A stretch of DNA of 40,163 bases from an uncultured Coriobacteriaceae bacterium (GTDB taxonomy: Bacteria; Actinomycetota; Coriobacteriia; Coriobacteriales; Atopobiaceae): assembly GCA_902801175.1 (NCBI GenBank), contig CADCHF010000027.1:1-40163 (forward strand), written 5' to 3'. Numbering within the stretch: the first letter of the stretch is position 1; each line of letters starts with the position of its first letter. Made by a program: the position numbers and the translations under genes. Under the pieces are notes generated by a model that was not told the origin of the DNA, made no database searches, and was given only the letters and a program-made list of their open reading frames with translations. Shown piece by piece: positions 24,417-31,455 of the stretch.

Positions 24417-25784
24417 ATGACCACGAGCCAGGATAGTCCGCGGAGCAGAAGGGCAGCTCACTTCTCAGAGACGTCAGAGGGCGAAAGCAGCGCCAAGGCC
24501 CGTCGTGCGGCAACGCCGCGCACGGCCGCACCGCGCACGGCAGACGCCCCACGTCCTGCCATGCCGTCTAGCGGTGCTACCGGCATGCGCAGCACCAACC
24601 AGATGTCCGAGCGCACTGCCCGTGCCACCAAGCGCGCCGCTGCGGCTCACAAGCGTCGCACCAAGGACAGCCGCTCAAAGCAAAAGTCCAATGCCGTTCC
24701 GGCCGTTGCGCTGGTAGCGCTCTCGGCAATCGTTGCGGTCGCCATCATTGGCTTCCTCGTTGTGCCGCACCTTTTCTCGCGCAATGAGCCCGTTGTGGAA
24801 GACTATCCCACGGGTGAGCAGGTCGTTGTGACCATTCCCGACGGCGCGAGCGGCTCCCAGATTGCGCAGCTCCTCATTGAGGCGCACGTCATCTCCGACG
24901 AGAACGTCTTCTATGCCGAGACCCAAAAGCAAAACGCCGACGGTCTCATGAAGAGCGGCTCGTACATGTTCATTACCGGTGCGACCCCGTCCGAGGTGGT
25001 AAAGCAGCTGGTTGCCGGCCCCAACGCAACCGAGTACCAGCTCAAGCTGCCCGAGGGCCTCACCGTTAAGCAGACGGCCTCCTACGTGGAGGAGCAGATG
25101 GGCATTCCTGCCGACGAGTTCCTCGAGCAGGCAAAGGCCTCCAACTACGTGGAGGACTACCCCTTCCTGCAGGGTGCCGCCGAGAGCCCCACGGGCGAGG
25201 ACTCGCTCGAGGGCTACCTCTACGCCAAGACCTACGACCTGGGCGGCAAGGACATGACCGCCGACACGGTCATTCGCATGATGCTCGACCAGTTTGCGTC
25301 TGAGGTCGACGCGCTCGACTTTGAGGCCGCGCGCGCCAACATCAAGGAGACCTACAACATCGACATCAGCGACTATGGAATCATCAAGCTCGCCTCGATC
25401 ATCGAGAAGGAGGCGCTGACCGACACCCAGCGTCCCATGGTCTCGTCGGTGTTCTACAACCGTCTGGGCCGTCCGTTCCCGGGCATGGGCTACGTGTGGC
25501 CCTACCTGCAGAGCGACGCAACCATGATGTACGTGGTCGATGGCGAGGTCACGCAGGCCGACAACCAGACCGACAGCCCCTACAGCACCTACACCAACCA
25601 GAACCTGCCGCCCACGCCCATCTGCTCGCCGAGCATCCTGTCGATCAAGGCAGCGCTCGAGCCCGAGTACTCGGACAACTTCTTCTTCTACATCAAGCCG
25701 GACTACGAGGCCTTCTCCGAGACCGCGGCCGACCACGAGCAGGCAACCTACATCTACGAGTCCGGCCAGTACCTCGAAGACTAG
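24417..25784 (+). CDS. mltG: Endolytic transglycosylase MltG
   Basis: MltG cleaves nascent peptidoglycan strands and is thought to set their length. The 455-residue protein has a long disordered Ala/Arg/Ser/Thr-rich cytoplasmic N-terminus (residues 1-90), one membrane helix (about 94-117) and an extracytoplasmic YceG-like domain with a LysM-like start (VVTIPDGASGSQIAQLLIE). The catalytic Glu is in LASIIEKEAL (E330). Other family motifs are VFYNRLGRPF and YNTY-like SPYSTYTNQNLPPTPICSP. The N-terminal arm is longer than in E. coli, as is usual in actinobacteria. It lies 9 bp after ruvX. Confidence 0.95.
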   Translation: MTTSQDSPRSRRAAHFSETSEGESSAKARRAATPRTAAPRTADAPRPAMPSSGATGMRSTNQMSERTARATKRAAAAHKRRTKDSRSKQKSNAVPAVALVALSAIVAVAIIGFLVVPHLFSRNEPVVEDYPTGEQVVVTIPDGASGSQIAQLLIEAHVISDENVFYAETQKQNADGLMKSGSYMFITGATPSEVVKQLVAGPNATEYQLKLPEGLTVKQTASYVEEQMGIPADEFLEQAKASNYVEDYPFLQGAAESPTGEDSLEGYLYAKTYDLGGKDMTADTVIRMMLDQFASEVDALDFEAARANIKETYNIDISDYGIIKLASIIEKEALTDTQRPMVSSVFYNRLGRPFPGMGYVWPYLQSDATMMYVVDGEVTQADNQTDSPYSTYTNQNLPPTPICSPSILSIKAALEPEYSDNFFFYIKPDYEAFSETAADHEQATYIYESGQYLED

Positions 25785-25793
25785 GACACGCAC

Positions 25794-26294
25794 ATGGGTT
25801 TGTTTAGGGCAACGCGCTATCTTGCTTCAATCGACATGCTCGAGGTAGAGTGGCTCAAGAGCCAGGGCATCCGCTGCGTGCTGATGGACAGGGACAACAC
25901 CTGCGTGCCGCGCGACTCCAAGGTCGCGCCGCCAAAGGTGCAGGACTGGATTGATCGCGTGCATGCGGCGGGCATTCCCACCTGCGTGGTGTCCAACAAC
26001 TTTCACACCAAGCAGGTCGAGCGTTCGGCTCGCGAGCTCGAGAGCGAGTGCATCCACCACGCCATGAAGCCCGCGCCGTTTGCCGTGCGCGCGGCGCTCA
26101 AGAGGATGGGCGTGAGCCCCAACGAGGCCGTGCTCATTGGCGACCAGGTCTACACCGATATCATTGCCGGTAACCTGGCGGGGGTCCGCACGGTCCTTGT
26201 TAGGCCGCAGTGCAACACCGACCTTTGGTACACCCACATCATGCGCATTGGCGAGCGTGCCATTTTGCACGGACGGGTATTTGAGGGCGAGTGA
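25794..26294 (+). CDS. YqeG-family HAD phosphatase
   Basis: The 166-residue HAD subfamily IIIA phosphatase belongs to the YqeG group (GEP4/PGP-like in eukaryotes). Motif I is LMDRDNTCVP (nucleophile D32, acid/base D34), motif II is VVSNN, the lysine is in MKPAPFA, and motif III is LIGDQVYTDIIAGN. The substrate is unproven in bacteria, with phosphatidylglycerophosphate as one candidate. It follows mltG by 9 bp with a weak GGAC RBS, so it is probably translated by coupling, and it overlaps the shikimate kinase start. Confidence 0.88.
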   Translation: MGLFRATRYLASIDMLEVEWLKSQGIRCVLMDRDNTCVPRDSKVAPPKVQDWIDRVHAAGIPTCVVSNNFHTKQVERSARELESECIHHAMKPAPFAVRAALKRMGVSPNEAVLIGDQVYTDIIAGNLAGVRTVLVRPQCNTDLWYTHIMRIGERAILHGRVFEGE

Positions 26295-26842
26295 ACACCA
26301 TGGGCGAGCGGGGATATGTCGTGCACGAGGGATGTGACCACGTCTTCTTCGTGGGCTTTCTCGGCGCGGGCAAATCCACCCTCGCCCGCAACCTTGGGCG
26401 CATGTTCCACCGCGCCTACCTTGACACCGACCGTCTGGTTGAGCGGCTCGAGTGCAAGTCGGTAAACGACATCTTTGCGCAGGACGGCGAGCAGGCCTTT
26501 AGGCTGGGCGAGGAGCGCGCGCTGCGTCATCTTGCGGCGCGCAAGTCACTTTTGGTGAGCTGCGGTGGCGGCATTGTGGAGCGGCAGGAGTGCTGTCAAC
26601 TGATGCACGAGATGGGCACCATCGTGTGGCTCGACGGCAGCCTGGACGACTCGCTTCGCCAGATTCAGCACCCGGAGCGCCGTCCCGACCTAGGGACCCT
26701 CGAGCATGCCAAGGCTCTTTACGAGCATCGCCGGCCGCTCTACGAGCGCGAGGCCGACATCACAATAGACATCCGCGACAAGACCTTTGAGCAGGTGGCC
26801 ACCGAGGCTGGCGGCCTTCTGTGGGAGAGGGGACTGCTATGA
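26291..26842 (+). CDS. aroK: Shikimate kinase
   Basis: The enzyme phosphorylates shikimate at O3 in the aromatic amino acid pathway. Motifs: P-loop GFLGAGKS (22-29), DTD in AYLDTDRLVERL (residues 45-47), the IFAQDGEQAFRLGEERAL stretch, and CGGGIVERQE (91-100) for shikimate binding. The lid region contains ERRPDL. GTG 26291 overlaps the yqeG stop (GTGA); ATG 26300 is an alternative with GAGGGCGAG upstream. The gene is followed, with ATGA overlap, by a degenerate aroB homologue. Confidence 0.93.
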   Translation: MNTMGERGYVVHEGCDHVFFVGFLGAGKSTLARNLGRMFHRAYLDTDRLVERLECKSVNDIFAQDGEQAFRLGEERALRHLAARKSLLVSCGGGIVERQECCQLMHEMGTIVWLDGSLDDSLRQIQHPERRPDLGTLEHAKALYEHRRPLYEREADITIDIRDKTFEQVATEAGGLLWERGLL

Positions 26843-27945
26843 GCGACAAGACCGAGTACCGTGCGCGCCAGTGGGTGTCGCTCCCTGGCGGCTCTCTTGA
26901 CGTGCGCCTGGGAACGGGCGTGATCGAAGAGGCGTCCTCGCTGCTCAAGAGCTCGGTTGGCAAGTCTCGCGCGGGCATGCTCGTGGTGGGCGCGGGTGTG
27001 GACGAGGAGCTCGTGGAACGCGTGCGGCGGCAGATGACCGATGCCGGTTATACCGTGGAGCGCGCCAATGTTGCCGCCGGTCGCGCGGCAAGGACGCTCG
27101 AGTCGACAACGGCGCTCTTTGAGGCGCTGGAGGCAGCTCACATCACCTCCGACGACCTGGTGGTTGCCGTTGGCGACGAGGACGTGCTCTCGCTTGCCTC
27201 GTACGCGTGCACGCTGTGGTGCGGCGGCACGGTGCTGGTGACGGTGCCCATCACCCAGCTGGGCATGCTCGAGGTCTCTGTTGGTCCGCGCGGCATCGAC
27301 GTGGGCTCGCGCAGCCAGCTGCTCACGGTGCGACCAAGCACCAAGCACGTGCTCTTTGACACCGACGTGGTGCTTCGCGACGAGGTCGACGAGGACATGC
27401 TCATGGCCCGCGTGCTCATGGTGGTCACCGCCATGTGCGACTCCGAGAAGAGCTTCTCTAAGCTGTGGGACCGCTCCGAGGACCTGGTGGCCCTCAACCG
27501 CGAGGTGACGCTCGACCAGCTGCAGGAGACCGTCAAGCTCCGCGGCAAGATCCTTTCGTCCACGGCGCTCGCCACTCGTCAGTCGATCATGTACGGCGAG
27601 GCCTTTGCGAGGGCAATCAGTCGTCTGGTTGCGGGCGTTTCCCCCTCCACGGCACGTGCCGAGGCGCTGAGGTTCCAGGCCCGTCTGGCCGCGGGCGAGG
27701 GAATGATGCAGGTAGATGACGTGCTCGCACAGGACGAGCTGCTCGAGGCACTTGAGCTGCCGGTGATATCTGCGCACGTTGACCCCACCGAGCTGATTGC
27801 CGCCATCAAGGCGGAGCGCTTTGAGAAGACCAACCGCTTCCTGCTTGGCCTGCCGCGCTCCCTTGGTCGCGTAAGGCTGGCCGCGGTCTCCGACGAGCTC
27901 ATTGCCGAGCACGTTGCCGCGTGGTGCGCCTCGAGGGAGGCCTAA
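26839..27945 (+). CDS. 3-dehydroquinate synthase homologue lacking active-site residues
   Basis: The 368-residue protein aligns along its length with AroB: a Rossmann-like N-terminal half, then a helical half. Genuine AroB has GGGVVGD for NAD; here residues 112-118 are GDEDVLS. The substrate loop DSSVGGKTG becomes EVSVGPRGI (145-153), losing the Lys. The zinc-binding G-H-T-F-G-H-A becomes G-E-A-F-A-R-A (253-259), removing its histidines. The AEVIK motif is absent. Despite this the frame is intact and starts with an ATGA overlap on aroK. It is therefore probably expressed but not a dehydroquinate synthase; a regulatory or scaffold role with AroK is a guess. True AroB would have to be encoded elsewhere. 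Confidence 0.8.
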   Translation: MSDKTEYRARQWVSLPGGSLDVRLGTGVIEEASSLLKSSVGKSRAGMLVVGAGVDEELVERVRRQMTDAGYTVERANVAAGRAARTLESTTALFEALEAAHITSDDLVVAVGDEDVLSLASYACTLWCGGTVLVTVPITQLGMLEVSVGPRGIDVGSRSQLLTVRPSTKHVLFDTDVVLRDEVDEDMLMARVLMVVTAMCDSEKSFSKLWDRSEDLVALNREVTLDQLQETVKLRGKILSSTALATRQSIMYGEAFARAISRLVAGVSPSTARAEALRFQARLAAGEGMMQVDDVLAQDELLEALELPVISAHVDPTELIAAIKAERFEKTNRFLLGLPRSLGRVRLAAVSDELIAEHVAAWCASREA

Positions 27946-28072
27946 GCCAAAGCTGAGACTGGCGCCTTTGCGCATGAAGCCGCCGCGAAGGCATCTCACG
28001 GCGCATGTGAGTGACAGCCAACGAGTGCTACAGTGCATAGGTTGACTGCACATGACATGTGAGGAGATTCCT

Positions 28073-29194
28073 ATGTCTTACGAGAGAGCTTGCGACGGAC
28101 GTGTGGCGCGGCTGCGTGCCCTCATGGATGAGCGCGGATACGACGCCGTGGTGCTTCGCAACGGTCCTGACCTGCGTTGGCTCACCGGTTGTCAGGGCGT
28201 CTTTGACGACGAGGTCGCGCACACCGCCCTTGTGACCGCAGATGACCTTTGGCTGCACACCGACTCGCGCTACTACAACAGCTTCATCGAGCGCATGGGC
28301 GACGGTCCCTGGCAGCTCGACATGGAGCTGGTGAGCCCCGCGGCATGGGCGGCCAGCCACATCCTTTCGGCGCGTGCACGCGTGGTGGCCGTTGAGGACA
28401 CCTGCGATCTCGCGTTTTACGACGCGCTCTGCCACGAGTGCTCGCAGGTCTCGATCGCCCCTGCCTTCCCGCGCCTGCATGGTGACATCTGCGACCTGCG
28501 CATGGTAAAGGACGAGGCCGAGCTGGAGCTGCTGCGCGAGGCCCAACGCATCACCGATGGCTCGTTTGAGTACATCTGCGGCTACATCAAGCCGGGAATG
28601 ACCGAGCAGCAGATCAGGGCCGAGCTTGAGGGCTGGATGCTGAGCCACGGTGCCGACGGCCTCTCGTTTGACACGATCATCGCCAGTGGTCCCAACGGGG
28701 CAAACCCGCATGCGCGCCCGAGCGAGCGTGTGGTTGAGGAGGGCGACCTCATTGTGATGGACTACGGTGCGCTCTACCACGACTACCATGCGGACATGAC
28801 GCGCACCGTGTGCCTGGGCGAGCCGTCCGAGGAGCAGCGCAAGGTGTACGACATCGTGAGGCGCGCACACGAGGAGTGCGCCGCGGCGGTGAAGCCGGGA
28901 GTGATTGGCCAGGACATCCACAATCTCTCGGTAAAGATCATCAGCGAGGCCGGCTACGGCGAGTACTACGGGCACGGCCTTGGCCATGGCGTGGGAATAG
29001 AGATTCACGAGCATCCCGGCTTTGGTCGCTCGTGGGACAAGCCGGTGCCTGCCGGTTCGGTAGTGACCATTGAGCCTGGTATCTACTTGCCCGGAAAGTT
29101 TGGCATCCGCCTGGAGGACTGCGGCGTGGTGACCGAGAACGGATACGAGCCCTTCACCGGCCCCAGTCACGAGCTCCACGTGATTCCCGTGTAG
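28073..29194 (+). CDS. M24 metallopeptidase, Xaa-Pro aminopeptidase/dipeptidase
   Basis: The 373-residue enzyme removes an N-terminal residue before proline. It has an N-terminal creatinase-like domain (about 1-140) and a pita-bread C-terminal domain with five conserved metal ligands: D230 and D241 in MDYGALYHDYHADMTRT, H305 in GHGLGHGVG, E334 in TIEPGIY and E348 in RLED. The catalytic histidine region IASGPNGANPHA is also present. Start ATG 28073 follows GAGGAG. A gap of 127 bp from the aroB-like gene with a TACAGT -10-like hexamer at 28029 suggests it may have its own promoter. Confidence 0.9.
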   Translation: MSYERACDGRVARLRALMDERGYDAVVLRNGPDLRWLTGCQGVFDDEVAHTALVTADDLWLHTDSRYYNSFIERMGDGPWQLDMELVSPAAWAASHILSARARVVAVEDTCDLAFYDALCHECSQVSIAPAFPRLHGDICDLRMVKDEAELELLREAQRITDGSFEYICGYIKPGMTEQQIRAELEGWMLSHGADGLSFDTIIASGPNGANPHARPSERVVEEGDLIVMDYGALYHDYHADMTRTVCLGEPSEEQRKVYDIVRRAHEECAAAVKPGVIGQDIHNLSVKIISEAGYGEYYGHGLGHGVGIEIHEHPGFGRSWDKPVPAGSVVTIEPGIYLPGKFGIRLEDCGVVTENGYEPFTGPSHELHVIPV

Positions 29195-29210
29195 GAGTGG
29201 ACACTCGCAG

Positions 29211-29239
29211 TTGACAGACGCGCGACAAATTGCCACAAT
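29211..29239 (+). promoter_or_regulatory. Sigma-70-type promoter of the tRNA-Ala gene
   Basis: TTGACA at 29211-29216, a 17-bp spacer, and CACAAT at 29234-29239. A start site about 7 bp on would give a short leader before the tRNA at 29258. This is the best -35/-10 pair in the window. Confidence 0.72.
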
Positions 29240-29257
29240 GTCTTTTGCACTTCAAAC

Positions 29258-29333
29258 GGGGATGTAGCTCAGTTGGGAGAGCGCTGCCTTCGCAAGGCAG
29301 AGGCCGAGGGTTCGAATCCCTTCATCTCCACCA
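29258..29333 (+). tRNA. tRNA-Ala, anticodon CGC
   Basis: The 76-nt gene folds into a full cloverleaf. The acceptor GGGGATG pairs with CATCTCC, giving the G3:U70 pair that specifies alanine. The D stem is GCTC/GAGC, and the anticodon stem CTGCC/GGCAG holds loop TTCGCAA, so the anticodon CGC (29291-29293) reads GCG. The T loop is TTCGAAT. The 3' CCA is encoded (29331-29333). Confidence 0.97.
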
Positions 29334-29343
29334 TGAATTCCAC

Positions 29344-29374
29344 GACGCCCGACAACGGGCGTCTTTCTTTTTTT
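29344..29374 (+). terminator. Terminator of the tRNA-Ala transcript
   Basis: GACGCCCG (29344-29351) pairs with CGGGCGTC (29356-29363) around ACAA, followed by a T-rich run to 29374. Confidence 0.9.
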
Positions 29375-29404
29375 GGTGACCCCCATGGATTCGAACCGCA
29401 AGGT

Positions 29405-29476
29405 CGCGACAGGCCAGTGGCCTGTCGCGGGCTGAGCCCGAAGGGCGAAGCCTATGAGCGTTGCCAAGGGCAACGC
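29405..29476. repeat. Series of three hairpins between two copies of the tRNA 3' end
   Basis: An 11-bp perfect stem (29405-29415 with 29419-29429, loop AGT) is followed by a small GGGCTGAGCCC palindrome and an 8-bp perfect stem (29458-29465 with 29469-29476, loop AAG). No open frame explains them. They may be a processing or stabilising structure, a small RNA, or remnants of an inserted repeat. Confidence 0.6.
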
Positions 29477-29478
29477 GG

Positions 29479-29574
29479 GAATCCCTTCATCTCCACCATG
29501 AATTATCAGCGCTCCGAACTCGGGGCGCTTTTCTTTTTTCCAAGACCCCCATGGATCCGAACCCGCAAGGGCGC
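29479..29574 (+). repeat. Second copy of the tRNA-Ala 3' end and its downstream block
   Basis: A 26-bp stretch covering the tRNA T-arm 3' half, acceptor strand, CCA and ATGAATT (29314-29339) is repeated exactly at 29479-29504. After differing terminators, the block GACCCCCATGGAT is also repeated (29378 and 29544), giving a constant offset of 165-166 bp. The second copy lacks the rest of the tRNA, so it is a tRNA fragment, not a functional gene. Confidence 0.85.
29508..29539 (+). terminator. Second terminator-like hairpin after the tRNA fragment
   Basis: AGCGCTCC (29508-29515) pairs with GGGGCGCT (29522-29529) with one G-T pair, followed by a T-rich tract to 29539. It occupies the same place relative to the tRNA fragment as the first terminator does to the intact tRNA, but with different sequence. 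Confidence 0.8.
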
Positions 29575-29596
29575 GAAAGGAGGCTGCTTGGGCGGC

Positions 29597-29729
29597 GGGT
29601 GTGTCAGGGGGGACGTATTATTTGACACACTCAGTCAGGTCGCCAGGGGAGGCGGCCTTCGAGGGCGGCCGACATCAGGCCGGACGTGTTTCCGAGTGTG
29701 TCAAATTATACGTCCCCCCTGACACACCC
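29597..29729. repeat. Long-inverted-repeat element LIR-4 (loop in inverted orientation)
   Basis: Arms 29597-29632 and 29694-29729 are 36 bp with one mismatch (TATTATTT against AAATTATA). The 61-nt loop, read on the minus strand, starts GGAAACACGTCCGGCCTGA and contains CTCGAAGG. It is therefore the LIR-1 loop in reverse orientation. It lies between the tRNA region and secG. Confidence 0.85.
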
Positions 29730-29833
29730 TCCCATGTCCGGGGGAGTTGCGAGCACAGTCTCGACCCCGCCGTCACTCAGGCTCGCACTCGGTCGAACCG
29801 TCCGTTGAATCTGCCTCAGAGTGTCCCAAACTA

Positions 29834-29929
29834 AGTCAGGTCGCCAGGGGAGGCGGCCTTCGAGGGCGGCCGACATCAGGCCGGACGTGTTTCCGAGTGT
29901 GTCAAATTATACGTCCCCATGACACACCC
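29834..29929. repeat. Partial LIR copy (LIR-5): loop plus right arm only
   Basis: Bases 29834-29918 repeat 29633-29717 exactly (85 bp, offset 201 bp): the whole loop plus most of the right arm of LIR-4. The left arm is missing or reduced to a degenerate GTGTCCCAAACTAAG. Perfect identity indicates a recent segmental duplication or conversion. Confidence 0.9.
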
Positions 29930-30064
29930 GCCCATGTTCGGGGGAGCGGCGAGCCCTGAAACACCCTCCCGTCTCCGGTGGAGCGGCGAGCTTCGACACA
30001 CCCCCGTCTCCGACGGAGCGGCGAGCCCTGACACGCCCTCCCGTGCCCGCGGCAGCCGCTCGAC
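29920..30064. repeat. Tandem TGACACRCCC units with internal hairpins
   Basis: Four units begin at 29920, 29957, 29994 and 30029 (periods 37, 37 and 35 bp). Each begins with a variant of TGACACACCC and contains a GGGGGAGCGGCGAG or GGAGCGGCGAG segment with a short CTCCG/CGGAG-type palindrome. They continue the right-hand tail of the LIR cluster. There are no unique spacers, so it is not a CRISPR array. Confidence 0.75.
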
Positions 30065-30089
30065 CTCGTCACCTCTCATGTTTTGCGCA

Positions 30090-30117
30090 TTGCTTTTTCA
30101 TGCTTGTAACCTATACA
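30090..30117 (+). promoter_or_regulatory. Probable secG promoter
   Basis: TTGCTT at 30090-30095, a 16-bp spacer, and TATACA at 30112-30117 lie in a locally AT-richer stretch about 60 bp before the secG start. TATCGT at 30131 is an alternative -10. Confidence 0.5.
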
Positions 30118-30177
30118 GGCTGTCTTGTGCTATCGTCATACGCCGTATCTATCTTCATAGTGCTAGGAGTTATCCCT

Positions 30178-30429
30178 ATGGGTCCCCTCAACATCGCTCT
30201 TCTCGCAATCATGTTCCTCTCTGGCATCGCCACCATCCTGCTCGTGCTCATGCACTCCGGCAAGGGCACCGGCGTTTCGGACATGATTGCCTCCTCCATG
30301 TACAACTCCGCCGCAGGCTCCGGCATCATCGAGAAGAACCTCGATCGCCTCACTATCATCACGGGCGTCATCTTTGGCATCACGATCTGCATCATGTGCC
30401 TCACCTTCCCCACGGGAGTCATCGGCTAA
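30178..30429 (+). CDS. secG: SecG, preprotein translocase subunit
   Basis: The 83-residue protein is the small membrane subunit of the SecYEG channel. It has two hydrophobic helices (about residues 3-24 and 56-78) joined by a polar loop containing LMHSGKGTGVSDM, the typical SecG 'hsGKGaG' region. The ATG at 30178 has AGGAG eight bases upstream. The longer open frame to 30043 has no homology and crosses the repeat tail. It is a single-gene unit closed by a hairpin at 30445. Confidence 0.92.
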   Translation: MGPLNIALLAIMFLSGIATILLVLMHSGKGTGVSDMIASSMYNSAAGSGIIEKNLDRLTIITGVIFGITICIMCLTFPTGVIG

Positions 30430-30444
30430 TAGCTTGGTTTTACG

Positions 30445-30490
30445 GACCATCGCGCATGTGCCTTGTAGCGCGCGATGGTCTATTTGTTTC
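30445..30490 (+). terminator. Terminator between secG and the opp operon
   Basis: GACCATCGCGC (30445-30455) pairs with GCGCGATGGTC (30470-30480), an 11-bp perfect stem with a 14-nt loop, followed by TATTTGTTTC. Confidence 0.8.
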
Positions 30491-30516
30491 TATCGGCAAA
30501 AGAATAAGGTGGCTGT

Positions 30517-31443
30517 ATGGACACTAAAACGCTCACTTACATTCTGAAGCGCATTGTGATGGCGGTGTTCACGCTTTGGGCCGTTATCACCATCACCTTC
30601 TTCGTGATGCATGCGGTTCCTGGTGGCCCGTTCACCAGAGAGAAGGCAATCTCTGCAGAGGCCCAGGCGGCGCTTAACGCCAAGTATGGCCTCGACAAGC
30701 CGCTCTTTGAGCAGTACACCACGTATCTCGGCGACGCCATCCACGGCAACTTTGGCCCCTCCATCAAGCAGCGCGGCCGCATGGTTACCGACGTCATTGC
30801 CGACGGCATGAAGACCTCGGCCAAGATCGGCATCATCGCGCTGATTATCGCAACATTCTTTGGCATTGTATTTGGCGCCATTGCGGCACTGCGAAGAAAC
30901 ACTATCTTCGACAGGGCAATCATGGTCATGACAACGGCGTTCGTATCAATGCCAAGCTTCATCATGGGCTCGTTGCTGCTGATTCTATTTGCAATCAAGC
31001 TGGGCTGGCTGCCCGCCAACGGTGCCGCCAAGCACGGCCTGATCCTGCCCATCATCACGCTCTCGCTCTATCCGATGTCCTACATCACGCGCCTTACGCG
31101 CTCCTCGATGCTTGACGTTCTGGGCCAGGACTACATCCGCACCGCAAAGGCAAAGGGCGTCTCCGAGCGCAACGTCATCGTGCACCACGCGCTCAAGAAC
31201 TCGCTCATCCCGGTCATCACCTACTTTGGCCCCGAGCTTGCCTACATCGTTACCGGCTCGCTCGTTGTTGAGCAGATCTTTGCCGTGCCGGGCATTGGTC
31301 GTTACTTCGTCAACTCCATCACGGGCCGCGACTACACGCTCATCATGGGCACGACCATCGTCCTTGCTGCCCTCATCGTCATCATGAACCTGGTGTCCGA
31401 CATCATGTACAAGATCGTCGACCCACGAATCAACCTAGAGTAG
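30517..31443 (+). CDS. oppB: Peptide ABC transporter permease, OppB type (system 1)
   Basis: The 308-residue inner-membrane permease has about six helices. The N-terminal YILKRIVMAVFTLWAVITIT plus the FVMHAVPGGPF segment is the OppB/DppB leader. YGLDKPLFEQYTTYLG and the periplasmic HGNFGPSIK stretch are also typical. The EAA loop GQDYIRTAKAKGVSERNV (about 205-222) contacts the ATPases. It ends DPRINLE, also characteristic. AAGGTGG precedes the ATG. It is the first gene of oppBCDF-A. Confidence 0.94.
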   Translation: MDTKTLTYILKRIVMAVFTLWAVITITFFVMHAVPGGPFTREKAISAEAQAALNAKYGLDKPLFEQYTTYLGDAIHGNFGPSIKQRGRMVTDVIADGMKTSAKIGIIALIIATFFGIVFGAIAALRRNTIFDRAIMVMTTAFVSMPSFIMGSLLLILFAIKLGWLPANGAAKHGLILPIITLSLYPMSYITRLTRSSMLDVLGQDYIRTAKAKGVSERNVIVHHALKNSLIPVITYFGPELAYIVTGSLVVEQIFAVPGIGRYFVNSITGRDYTLIMGTTIVLAALIVIMNLVSDIMYKIVDPRINLE

Positions 31444-31455
31444 GGAGGTGTGATC

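Noticed and set aside
29252..29473. 73-residue minus-strand protein ending GIRTLGLCLAKAALSQLS
   Set aside because: This is the familiar spurious translation of the antisense strand of a tRNA gene.
29314..29504. Phage or ICE attachment sites at the tRNA-Ala end
   Set aside because: The direct repeats are only 165 bp apart with no integrase or cargo, so an integrated element is not present. A scar remains possible and is reported as such.
29920..30064. CRISPR array
   Set aside because: The 35-37 bp units are contiguous and similar throughout, with no unique spacers, and no cas genes are present.
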